DNA of 64,000 nt from Bacteroidales bacterium. GTDB lineage: Bacteria; Bacteroidota; Bacteroidia; Bacteroidales; F082. The position numbers and the translations under genes are program-made. This document shows, in pieces, positions 7,228-14,241 of this stretch. Numbering within the stretch: position 1 is the stretch's first letter; each line of letters opens with the position of its first letter. The stretch spans positions 248,001 through 312,000 of the forward strand of contig JAFXLL010000012.1 of NCBI GenBank assembly GCA_017531225.1. The letters run 5' to 3'. The notes below the pieces were generated by a model, which did not search any database, had not been told where the DNA came from, and saw nothing but the letters and a program-made list of their open reading frames with translations.

Positions 7228-9015
7228 ATGATTAACGTAACAATTGATAACAAACAGATTCAGGTCCCGGAAGGCACTACTATCCTTAAAGCCGCCCGCA
7301 TGGCCGGTATCCATATTCCTACCCTTTGCTATTTTGAACTGGCAGGAATGAAATTTGAAAACAAACCCGGTGGCTGCCGCGTTTGCGTCGTCGAAGTCGT
7401 GAAGGACTTCAACGGTCGTCCTCGTCGTAACCTAGCCCCGGCTTGCGCCACCGACTGCGTGGAAGGCATGGAAGTGCTGACCCACAGCGCCCGCGTCATC
7501 AACGCCCGTCGCACCGTCGTCGAGCTGATCCTCAGCGACCACCCGACCGACTGTCTCACCTGCGCCAAGAGCGGCAACTGCGAACTGCAGAGCCTGGCCC
7601 AGTACCTCGGCATCCGCGACATCCCGTTCAAGGGTGAACAGAGCCACTATCGCCAAGACATGTCGCCCAGCATCGTGCGCGACATGGACAAGTGCGTCAT
7701 GTGCCGCCGCTGCGAGAACATGTGTAACAACGTCCAGACTGTCGGTGCCCTGAGCGCCATCAACCGTGGCTTCAGCGCCGTCGTGGCTCCTGCCTTCGAG
7801 CAAGACCTCGTCGATTCACCGTGCGTCATGTGCGGTCAGTGCGTCCAGGTTTGCCCCGTTGGTGCTTTGACCGAGGTGGACGACACCCGCAACGTCATGG
7901 CTGCCATCAACAATCCTAAGAAGACCGTCATCGTCAACACAGCTCCTGCAACACGTGTTGCCCTTGGTGAAGAGTTCGGAATGCCTGCCGGAACTATCGT
8001 TACCGGTCAGATGACAGCCGCTCTGCGTCGCCTCGGCTTCGACTATGTGTTCGACACCGACTTCGCTGCCGACCTTACCATCATGGAGGAAGGCACCGAA
8101 CTCCTCGGCCGTATCAAGAGATATATGGAAGGCGACAAGTCAGTCCGTCTGCCTATCCTGACCTCATGCTGCCCAGGTTGGGTCAACTTCTTCGAGCACA
8201 ACTTCCCCGATATGCTTGACGTTCCTTCAACCGCCAAGTCACCTATGCAGATGTTCGGCGCTGTCGCCAAGAACTACTGGGCTGAGAAGATGGGCATCAA
8301 GAGAGAAGACCTCGTCGTCGTCTCCATCATGCCTTGCTTGGCTAAGAAGTACGAAAGCAAGCGTAAGGAATTCTACAAGGACGGCAACCCGGATATCGAC
8401 TACGTGCTGACCACCCGCGAATTGGCTCGCTTGATCAAGCAGTTCAACCTCAACCTGAAGGATATGCCTTCAGAGGATTACGACGATCCGCTCGGCGAAT
8501 CCACAGGTGCTGCCGTCATCTTCGGTGCTACCGGCGGTGTGATCGAGGCTGCTACCCGTACCGCTTACGAAGTGTTCACCGGCAAACCGCTGCCTAAGAT
8601 CGACTTCACTGAACTCCGTGGTATCGAGGGCATCCGCGACGCTTGGGTTGACTTCGACGGTACTCCTATCCACATCGGTATCGCTCACGGTCTGAGCAAC
8701 GCCCGCAAGCTCCTCGAAAGAGTGCGCGAAGGTAAGGAACAGTTCCATGCTATCGAGGTGATGGCTTGCCCCGGCGGTTGCGTCGGCGGCGCTGGTCAGC
8801 CCTACCACCATGGCAACAGCGAGATCATCAAGAAGCGTACCGAAGCCATCTACCGCGAGGATGCTGGCAAACCGATCCGTAAGTCACACGAGAATCCTTC
8901 CATCAAGAAGATCTACGAAGAGTACTTTGGTGAACCTTGCGGCCACAAGTCACACGAACTGCTGCACACCCACTATTTCGACAAGTCGGAACATGTTGAG
9001 ATCAGCGAGGATTAA
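7228..9015 (+). CDS. hydA: [FeFe]-hydrogenase catalytic subunit HydA
   Basis: The 595-residue catalytic subunit reversibly converts protons to H2. The N-terminus has a [2Fe-2S] ferredoxin domain (cysteines in LCYF, GGCRVCVV, ACATDC), then the His-ligated [4Fe-4S] motif HPTDCLTCAKSGNC near residue 108, then a two-cluster ferredoxin (CVMCRRCENMC, CVMCGQCVQVC). The H-cluster signatures are complete: TSCCPGWVNFFE near 312, MPCLAKKYESKR near 370 and MACPGGCVGGAGQP near 513. It sits between hydB and hydC, as expected for a trimeric (group A3 type) bifurcating enzyme using NADH and ferredoxin. The HydEFG maturases are not in this window. A degraded relative of this gene lies at 10502-10621. Confidence 0.95.
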   Translation: MINVTIDNKQIQVPEGTTILKAARMAGIHIPTLCYFELAGMKFENKPGGCRVCVVEVVKDFNGRPRRNLAPACATDCVEGMEVLTHSARVINARRTVVELILSDHPTDCLTCAKSGNCELQSLAQYLGIRDIPFKGEQSHYRQDMSPSIVRDMDKCVMCRRCENMCNNVQTVGALSAINRGFSAVVAPAFEQDLVDSPCVMCGQCVQVCPVGALTEVDDTRNVMAAINNPKKTVIVNTAPATRVALGEEFGMPAGTIVTGQMTAALRRLGFDYVFDTDFAADLTIMEEGTELLGRIKRYMEGDKSVRLPILTSCCPGWVNFFEHNFPDMLDVPSTAKSPMQMFGAVAKNYWAEKMGIKREDLVVVSIMPCLAKKYESKRKEFYKDGNPDIDYVLTTRELARLIKQFNLNLKDMPSEDYDDPLGESTGAAVIFGATGGVIEAATRTAYEVFTGKPLPKIDFTELRGIEGIRDAWVDFDGTPIHIGIAHGLSNARKLLERVREGKEQFHAIEVMACPGGCVGGAGQPYHHGNSEIIKKRTEAIYREDAGKPIRKSHENPSIKKIYEEYFGEPCGHKSHELLHTHYFDKSEHVEISED

Positions 9016-9046
9016 TAACCAGTAAATAATAGAAAGGAAATATACT

Positions 9047-9523
9047 ATGGCAGTTATTAAATTATCAGAATCGAAGATCAACTTCATCAAGAATGTTTGC
9101 AAGGAACACGGCAACAAGGCTGGTGAAGTCATCAACGTGCTGCACAAGGTTCAGGGCGAGTACGGCTATCTGCCGGCTGAGATCCAAGAGCTTGTAGCCA
9201 AGGAACTGGGCATCCCGGTTTCAAGAGTGTACGGCATCGTGTCATTCTATTCGTTCTTCACCATGACGCCTAAAGGCGAGCACCCGATCAGCGTTTGCTT
9301 GGGTACCGCTTGCTACGTGCGTGGCGCCGAGAAGGTGTTGGACGAGCTGAAGCGTCAGCTGGGCATTGGCGTCGGCGAGGTAACTCCCGATGGCAAGTTC
9401 TCACTGAATTGCCTCCGTTGCGTCGGCGCTTGCGGTCTTGCTCCTGTCATCGAAGTCGGTGAAAAGGTGTACGGCCGTATGACTCCTGATAGAGTGAAGG
9501 ACGTGCTCGCAGAGTACAAATGA
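9047..9523 (+). CDS. hydC: [FeFe]-hydrogenase subunit HydC (NuoE-like)
   Basis: The 158-residue NuoE-type subunit carries one [2Fe-2S] cluster; its four ligands are visible in CLGTACYVRG near residue 85 and NCLRCVGACGLAPV near residue 123. The N-terminal helical part (VCKEHGNKAGEVINVLHKVQ) is typical of the family. In bifurcating hydrogenases this subunit contacts HydB and helps route electrons between NADH and the ferredoxin branch. It is the last gene of the operon, with its own ribosome binding site (GAAAGGAAA), and a strong terminator follows 28 bases after the stop. Confidence 0.93.
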   Translation: MAVIKLSESKINFIKNVCKEHGNKAGEVINVLHKVQGEYGYLPAEIQELVAKELGIPVSRVYGIVSFYSFFTMTPKGEHPISVCLGTACYVRGAEKVLDELKRQLGIGVGEVTPDGKFSLNCLRCVGACGLAPVIEVGEKVYGRMTPDRVKDVLAEYK

Positions 9524-9551
9524 TCCTATAATTAATTAGGAATTCTTTATG

Positions 9552-9583
9552 GGAAGCCTCCTTTTTGGGAGGCTTCCTTTTTT
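9552..9583 (+). terminator. Rho-independent terminator of the hyd operon
   Basis: A 10-bp perfect stem GGAAGCCTCC / GGAGGCTTCC (9552-9561 with 9568-9577) with a 6-base loop is followed by six T. Upstream on the other strand there is an A/T tract too, so it may also stop leftward transcripts of the retropepsin locus. Confidence 0.9.
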
Positions 9584-9705
9584 CTATATGACTCTCTTCA
9601 AATGGATTGCCAGTGCGTCAAGTCTGACATTCTCGTTAGAGGATTCGAGTAGTTTATCAGCTTCGTTGATTTAGCTTCTGAGGACAAAGTTGAATTGTTC
9701 TGTCA
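9584..9705 (-). pseudogene. Interrupted short reading frame after the retropepsin gene
   Basis: On the minus strand one frame reads LTEQFNFVLRS, a TAA stop, then INEADKLLESSNENVRLDA, LAIHLKRVI and TAG, ending exactly at the hyd terminator. The composition (charged amphipathic helix) looks coding, but there is no start codon and one in-frame stop. It may be the tail of a decayed gene. Weak evidence. Confidence 0.25.
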
Positions 9706-10140
9706 GAATACAATTTCTTCCTTCGATGGGATTCTATAGGTAAACGTCGTGTTGCCATCCTTGTTGGTTAGAGCCATGTCGCCCTGACAAATAACATCCA
9801 TGCCGATCACGACATCATAATCATCACTGTCAAATTCCATGGCAACGACATTAGTAACAACGTCACCCGTTGGCAAGCCAAGATGAATCAAATAGGTGTC
9901 TTTAATATCAACTCCGTTATTATAACCGGAAACGCCCGATTTACCGATACTCTTTAGGTTCAATACATTCACCACTCTTTTGGAAATAAGCGTAGCAGAG
10001 GCGCCCGTGTCCCATAGGGTTTTTGTCACCTTAACACGTTTAACCTTTTCTTTCCATAAAATGTTAGTCGGAGAATAAACATAGCTTTCGGTTACGACAC
10101 AATCAACATTATTGGCGTGTCGTTGAGTATAGGCTCCCAT
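9703..10140 (-). CDS. Retropepsin-like aspartic protease
   Basis: The 145-residue protein has the single-domain retropepsin layout: the catalytic DTGAS motif in LWDTGASATLIS near residue 44 and the second hallmark VVIGMDVI near residue 112, before a beta-rich end. Such single-domain proteins act as homodimers, with one Asp from each subunit. There is no signal peptide or membrane segment, so it appears cytoplasmic. The start lies 4 bases after the stop of a 50-residue gene that shares its promoter, so the two form a small operon. Substrate and role are unknown; proteolytic activity itself is only inferred from the motif. Confidence 0.75.
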   Translation of the reverse strand: MGAYTQRHANNVDCVVTESYVYSPTNILWKEKVKRVKVTKTLWDTGASATLISKRVVNVLNLKSIGKSGVSGYNNGVDIKDTYLIHLGLPTGDVVTNVVAMEFDSDDYDVVIGMDVICQGDMALTNKDGNTTFTYRIPSKEEIVF

Positions 10141-10144
10141 TGAA

Positions 10145-10297
10145 TCAATCTTTTATTGATTCAACGCCACCAATGATAATCTCGCTCTTTGGAACTGAAG
10201 TAACCAATCTGCGCCAAAGCACTTTAGCGATTCCCGAATGTTGGATGGCTTTCCCCGATGTAAGTTTAATTAAGCTTTTCATTTCAAGTTGATCCAT
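10145..10297 (-). CDS. Small hypothetical protein, partner of the retropepsin gene
   Basis: A 50-residue open frame (MDQLEMKSLIKLTSGKAIQH at the start, ending GGVESIKD) is placed directly between a good promoter and the retropepsin gene, 4 bases before the latter. It has an acidic start, a basic middle (KVLWRRLV) and no hydrophobic segment. The family is not recognised. Coding status is supported by the promoter, the tight spacing and the absence of other frames in this interval. It could be an inhibitor, a substrate or a regulator of the protease, but nothing in the sequence decides this. Confidence 0.6.
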   Translation of the reverse strand: MDQLEMKSLIKLTSGKAIQHSGIAKVLWRRLVTSVPKSEIIIGGVESIKD

Positions 10298-10365
10298 GTT
10301 TTAACGGTTTTAAAGTTTGATTTTGTTGTTTTGATGATAAAACATAGCTCACTTTGTATCTCGCT

Positions 10366-10397
10366 GCAAAAATATGATATTTTTTGATACACCGCAA
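10366..10397 (-). promoter_or_regulatory. Promoter of the small protein-retropepsin operon
   Basis: Minus-strand TATTTTTGC (10366-10374) is preceded by TTGC (10394-10397) with 19 bases between, a very good Bacteroidota promoter. The leader to the ATG at 10297 is about 60 bases. Confidence 0.7.
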
Positions 10398-10501
10398 GGA
10401 GAAAATGAAAAAAAGTACCGAAAACAAGAGCCACACCTGACGATGCGGCTCTGTAAGTCTTTCAGTGCATTTAGGTGAGGTTAGGCTGAATTTAGGTGGG
10501 A

Positions 10502-10621
10502 TTCAACCTTGACCTGAAGGACATGCCGAGCGAAAACTACGGCGATCCGCTGGGCGAATCCACAGGTGGTGCCGTCATCTTCGGTGCCACTGGCGGTGTG
10601 ATCGAGGTTGCTGTGCGAGCC
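10502..10621 (+). pseudogene. Remnant of a second [FeFe]-hydrogenase catalytic gene (hydA)
   Basis: Translated from 10502 this stretch gives 40 residues matching HydA residues 406-445 (for example FNLDLKDMPSENYGDPLGES against FNLNLKDMPSEDYDDPLGES), 33 of 40 identical by eye. Many codons differ by synonymous changes, so it is a copy of a different, older hydA rather than a recent duplicate. There is a stop (TAG 10493-10495) just before it, no start, and a stop soon after. Both flanks are unrelated, so it is a dead fragment, in the same orientation as the hyd operon. Confidence 0.85.
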
Positions 10622-10680
10622 GAAAAAGTACATCACTTTGGAGCATCGGTCTAGAACTGATGGCAGCCGTCAGAAGCAAG

Positions 10681-10757
10681 ATATGACTGAAAAATAAGTC
10701 ATATTAAGTGAAACCATGCGGAAATATTGAAAATTGGAAATTTTTTTCAATATTTCC
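10681..10757. terminator. Two hairpins at the end of the WYL gene
   Basis: A 14-bp perfect inverted repeat GGAAATATTGAAAA / TTTTCAATATTTCC (10720-10733 with 10744-10757) overlaps the last codons and stop of the WYL gene. A second one, ATATGACT / AGTCATAT (10681-10688 with 10697-10704), follows on the minus strand. The first is likely the 3' stabilising or terminating hairpin of the leftward AAA-LRR-WYL transcript, but lacks a strong T-tract. Confidence 0.5.
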
Positions 10758-11655
10758 CCAGCATCTCTTCCAGCAATCCTTTCATCCCTTCCCTTAGAGA
10801 AATCGGTTCCAGCACTTCAATATGCGCGTTCATGGTAAGTAGTTGCTGGATGAAGTCATAAGAAGGCTTTAGCCGCCATGAGAAGATGGTATAGTCGTCG
10901 GCCTCTTCTACGATGCGTTGGCTGTGGTGCAAAGGCAAGCCTTTCAGGAAGTTGCTTTGGTCTTTGTCTGCCTTGACGAGGATTTCTTCTGTTTTCAGGT
11001 CTAGCTCCACATAGATGCCGAAAGCGTCTTGAAAGTGTGTCTGCAAATCAAAATTCCCTGGAGCCTTGAAGGTGGCCTTTGTGAGGCAGAGCGTGTCAAT
11101 GCGGTCTAACGCATAGCAACGAATTTCTTCCTTCTCGTTTAAGGCTATCAAATACCATCGTTGCTTGAACAGCTTCAGGGCAAGCGGCTTGCAACTGTAT
11201 TGCTTGATGTCATCCTTGCCATAATACCGCCTGTATTGCATCTCGATTTCAAGGCTCTTCTCCAAGGCTTCCATAAGCGGCTCTAAATGCTCAATGCCGC
11301 CTGGTATGCGCTCAAATTGCACCCGCTTGCGCAGACTGAGGTCTGAAGAAAGTCTGTTGTTGAGGGCAAAGCTATGAAGCAGCCACATCTTCAAGTCGTT
11401 GCCAAGCATTTCCTCGCGCTCGCCTTGGGGAATGTAGTAGGCATTGCGGCTTTTGTCGCACTCAATGTCAATGCCGAATACATCGGCAATGTATTGGCGG
11501 TAGTTATGGAACGATCTTTCAGGGATTGGGTCGTTGTCATCATTCCTCGTCCACCTGTCATTGAGTTCCTTCAGGGTGATGCCTGCATCCCGCCTGTCGG
11601 CGATGGTGTTGGCAATCCAGATGCATTTGATGAGTTTGTCCATAAGGTGCTTCAT
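10747..11655 (-). CDS. WYL-domain transcriptional regulator
   Basis: The 302-residue protein has an N-terminal helix-turn-helix-like region (residues 1-70, with LKELNDRWTR and RSFHNYRQYIADVFGI) and a WYL-type sensor core (SCKPLALKLFKQRWYLIALN near residue 160, then RCYALDRIDTL). WYL proteins bind nucleotide-like ligands and regulate transcription, including of phage-defence loci. The start is ATG 11655: the upstream in-frame TTG at 11667 lies inside the promoter box. That box is only 8 bases before the ATG, so the message may be leaderless. The gene is third behind the AAA and LRR genes but also has its own promoter. It may bind the paired palindromes at 14106 and 17984. Confidence 0.85.
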   Translation of the reverse strand: MKHLMDKLIKCIWIANTIADRRDAGITLKELNDRWTRNDDNDPIPERSFHNYRQYIADVFGIDIECDKSRNAYYIPQGEREEMLGNDLKMWLLHSFALNNRLSSDLSLRKRVQFERIPGGIEHLEPLMEALEKSLEIEMQYRRYYGKDDIKQYSCKPLALKLFKQRWYLIALNEKEEIRCYALDRIDTLCLTKATFKAPGNFDLQTHFQDAFGIYVELDLKTEEILVKADKDQSNFLKGLPLHHSQRIVEEADDYTIFSWRLKPSYDFIQQLLTMNAHIEVLEPISLREGMKGLLEEMLGKY

Positions 11656-11663
11656 ATTTGCTC

Positions 11664-11695
11664 GCAAAGATAATGGTTTTATGCAATCACCCCAA
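11664..11695 (-). promoter_or_regulatory. Own promoter of the WYL regulator
   Basis: Minus-strand TATCTTTGC (11664-11672) with TTG (11693-11695) 20 bases upstream. It lies in the short gap after the LRR gene stop, so the regulator can be made independently of the AAA operon. Confidence 0.65.
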
Positions 11696-11697
11696 CA

Positions 11698-12411
11698 TTA
11701 TTCTTCCATCAGCAGCTCCCACGTCTGTTTGAGTGGAAACAGCGCTTCAAACTTTTTCCTCGTCCCCTTGGGTATGAGAATCCTTTTCAATTCTCGGCAA
11801 CCCTCAAATGCTGTAGGGTCAATCTTTGAGATGTTTTTGGAAAGCCTTACCGTGTCCAACTTACTGCACCAGGCAAAAGCGCATCTTCCAATCTTCATCT
11901 TCGTGCCAGGATAGGCAGTGAAGTAAACCGCTTCCAGATATTGGCTCTCCATGAAGGCGTTTTCGCCTATTTCCGTGACTTCCACGCCGCCATCAGACAC
12001 GCCATCATCCACCACTACAGGTATCGTGTATTCCTTGTTGGCTCTGCCACTTGGGTATTGGAATAAGGTGTAGCCGTGACTTTTGCTAAAGCGGTCGTAG
12101 TTCCTTTCAAACAGCACGCCATTTTGGGTCAGATAGTTGAGGCAATGCGGAGGCCCTTGCCTGAAAGCTATCGAGTCCAATTGCTTGCACCGCGCAAAGG
12201 CATTTATGCCAATCCGCTTAATGCCGCCAGAAAGGACGATATACTTGACATTGTTGGCGTTTTCAAAGGCACTTTCGCCAATGTATTCAACACTATTAGG
12301 CAGCACGATTGATTTGATGCCCTCAAAGCTTTCGTACCTGAAAGCAAAGTCCCCTATATCTGTGATGCCTGATGGTATTTGCAGGGTGAATTTTTGTTTT
12401 TCTTCTTTCAT
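11698..12411 (-). CDS. BspA-type leucine-rich repeat protein
   Basis: This 237-residue protein contains repeats of the LRR_5 (BspA/Treponema) type, for example GITDIGDFAFRYESFEGIKS, VEYIGESAFENANNVKYIVL, IKRIGINAFARCKQLDSIAF and ISKIDPTAFEGCRELKRILI, spanning nearly the full length. These repeats form a curved solenoid used in protein binding. There is no signal peptide, which is unusual since many relatives are secreted, so it probably binds a partner in the cytoplasm. It lies 20 bases after the AAA ATPase gene and 42 bases before the WYL gene in one leftward operon. An adaptor or recognition role beside the ATPase is plausible but inferred. Confidence 0.85.
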   Translation of the reverse strand: MKEEKQKFTLQIPSGITDIGDFAFRYESFEGIKSIVLPNSVEYIGESAFENANNVKYIVLSGGIKRIGINAFARCKQLDSIAFRQGPPHCLNYLTQNGVLFERNYDRFSKSHGYTLFQYPSGRANKEYTIPVVVDDGVSDGGVEVTEIGENAFMESQYLEAVYFTAYPGTKMKIGRCAFAWCSKLDTVRLSKNISKIDPTAFEGCRELKRILIPKGTRKKFEALFPLKQTWELLMEE

Positions 12412-12431
12412 GTTGCTACTGTTTTTGTGAA

Positions 12432-14063
12432 CTAATATCCGATTCTATGTCTGTTTTCAACGATGTTTTCCTCTTCGCAAAAGCCGATGAGCATTTCTAG
12501 GTTAGGCATTTGACCTGTTAGGATATGCTCAACGGTGGCTTTTCTCGTGATGTTTTCCATCTGTCCGCCGCTGAAGTAGTAACGTTCAGCAAGGATGGCC
12601 ACATCGCTTTCAGGAAGGTCGGGCATCATGCTTTGCCAGATTTGGAGGCGTGTGGCGCAGTCGGGTTTGTGGAAGTTGATTTTGTAGAGGAAACGTCGTT
12701 CAAAGGCAGAGTCCATGTTTTGTGTCAAGTTGGTCGTGGCCATCATAATGCCGTCCAAAGTTTCCATCTCTTGTAGGATGATGTTTTGCAGCGTGTTTTC
12801 CATTTGGTCAACGGCATGGATGGCGTTGGTGGAACGTTTCGCAATGATACCGTCTGCCTCATTGAAAAGCAGGATGGGCTCTTTGTCACAAAACTCCACG
12901 AAATTGCGATAACGGTCGAAGACGTCCTTCACCCTTTTCTCGCTTTCGCCCACCCACTTGCTGCGCATCTCCGAAAGGTTGACTTGCATGATGTTTCGAC
13001 CCGTGGCGCGGGCAATTTGCAGCACGGTCTCAGTCTTTCCCGTGCCGGGTGCGCCATACAGTAGGCAAGCAAAGCCGCAGCGCATCCCTTGTTGCTTCAT
13101 CCTGAGCCTGATGTCGCTGAATGATGTCGGTTGCAGCAGGCTTTTCAACCGTTCTATTTGAGCTTGGTCGTTCGCGTTATAGTACAGCCGTTTCTCGGCA
13201 ATGCTTGTTGACAAGGTGAGTTCGTCAAGGTCAATTGGTGTCTGTTTGAGATTTTTTTGGGGCAATAAAGTTTCTTTGGCGTGGTCAGTCAGTCGGAAAG
13301 TGTCTCCTGAAAATAGCTCTCGGCCAGCGGGTTCCACCAACTTGTCAACGATAAGCCGGTGTTGCCCGTTGCGCAGTCGGTTGAATTCCGTTTTGGCTTG
13401 TCTGTCATTGTCAAAAAGTTCATCAATATCTCGATACTCCAAACTGTCTTCTTGGTCAATGAGCGTACTTAGACAGAACTTCAGCAGCAATACCAGCTCT
13501 TTGTCGTCGAGGTTCATCCTGTCGAGTTTTTTGGCAAAATCTAACTGGGGGTTTGCCATGATGAGTTCGCGGATGTCATAGACGAAACCCTCATAGTTGC
13601 TGCCTTTCTCTTCCATTTCCTTGAAAAGCGTGTCCAAATGCAGAATGAATGCGTCGAAGTCAAGGTTGCCTATTTCTTGCCGCTCAATCTCCTTGTCATA
13701 CAGCAGGCAGTTGAGTATTTCATCTGGCACAAAGTAGCTTTCGTCGTTAAACAGTCCTTTTTTCCCGGTGACACGGATGAGCCGCGCCCGTTGCAGGGCT
13801 TTCAAGTCAGGAGAGAGCCGAAGCATGTCGAGGTTTTCGCAGCCAAGATGCCGTTTGATGTCGGAGAGCGAACAATCGTCGTTGTAGGATGAGCTGGCGA
13901 TGATGGCGAACAAGGTCGTCTGTGCCTTGCTGACACCCAGTTTTTTTGCCAGCCTTTCAAGCGGTTGGGCGTTTTCGGCCATGAATAGGCTGCTCATTTT
14001 GCAGTCTTCCGATGCATTGACAATCTTTTCGATGTCAAGCAATGAGGTTGATTTTGCTTTCAT
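12432..14063 (-). CDS. AAA family ATPase
   Basis: The 543-residue protein has a helical N-terminal half of about 300 residues with winged-helix-like stretches (SDIKRHLGCENLDMLRLSPD) and a C-terminal AAA+ module. Walker A is GAPGTGKTET near residue 342; Walker B reads ILLFNEADG near residue 400, with Asn where most AAA proteins have Asp. Sensor/arginine-finger features are ATTNLTQNMDSAFERRF. It is the first gene of an operon with an LRR protein and a WYL regulator. The promoter box TTGTTTTGC lies 27 bases upstream and is overlapped from above by a 9-bp palindrome also present at the unknown three-gene operon. Likely a remodelling ATPase; substrate unknown. Confidence 0.85.
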   Translation of the reverse strand: MKAKSTSLLDIEKIVNASEDCKMSSLFMAENAQPLERLAKKLGVSKAQTTLFAIIASSSYNDDCSLSDIKRHLGCENLDMLRLSPDLKALQRARLIRVTGKKGLFNDESYFVPDEILNCLLYDKEIERQEIGNLDFDAFILHLDTLFKEMEEKGSNYEGFVYDIRELIMANPQLDFAKKLDRMNLDDKELVLLLKFCLSTLIDQEDSLEYRDIDELFDNDRQAKTEFNRLRNGQHRLIVDKLVEPAGRELFSGDTFRLTDHAKETLLPQKNLKQTPIDLDELTLSTSIAEKRLYYNANDQAQIERLKSLLQPTSFSDIRLRMKQQGMRCGFACLLYGAPGTGKTETVLQIARATGRNIMQVNLSEMRSKWVGESEKRVKDVFDRYRNFVEFCDKEPILLFNEADGIIAKRSTNAIHAVDQMENTLQNIILQEMETLDGIMMATTNLTQNMDSAFERRFLYKINFHKPDCATRLQIWQSMMPDLPESDVAILAERYYFSGGQMENITRKATVEHILTGQMPNLEMLIGFCEEENIVENRHRIGY

Positions 14064-14090
14064 GATGCTTTTGTTTTGTTGATTTCATCG

Positions 14091-14130
14091 GCAAAACAAA
14101 AACAAAACTCTGCCAATTTCAGGCAGAGTT
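14091..14130 (-). promoter_or_regulatory. Promoter box and operator palindrome of the AAA-LRR-WYL operon
   Basis: Minus-strand TTGTTTTGC (14091-14099) is followed upstream, after 6 bases, by the perfect palindrome AACTCTGCC-N7-GGCAGAGTT (14106-14130). The same box and an almost identical palindrome occur at 17968-18006 at the same spacing. The palindrome covers the expected -33 region, as expected for a repressor or activator site. It could double as a terminator of the HsdR_N gene. Confidence 0.6.
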
Positions 14131-14150
14131 GATTGATTTGTTTGAAAATA

Positions 14151-14177
14151 GTTGGAGTAGTTGGAGTAGTTGGAGTA
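14151..14177. repeat. Three tandem copies of a 9-mer
   Basis: GTTGGAGTA is repeated three times without interruption in the gap after the HsdR_N gene stop. It is a short tandem repeat, probably variable in copy number; no function is evident. Confidence 0.8.
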
Positions 14178-14241
14178 TTAGATACGCTTCATTTTATAAC
14201 AAAGAGAGAGGTTAGAATTATGTTTTCGATAAATTGCCATA

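Noticed and set aside
12432-14063. Walker B NEAD in the AAA protein as an inactivating change
   Set aside because: The Glu is kept and the NEAD form occurs in active AAA relatives, so it is not taken as a sign of lost activity.
14106-14130. Palindrome read as the terminator of the HsdR_N gene only
   Set aside because: A near-identical palindrome at 17984-18006 lies between divergent genes, where no terminator is needed, and both have the same distance to a TTGTTTTGC box; an operator fits better, though a double role is possible.
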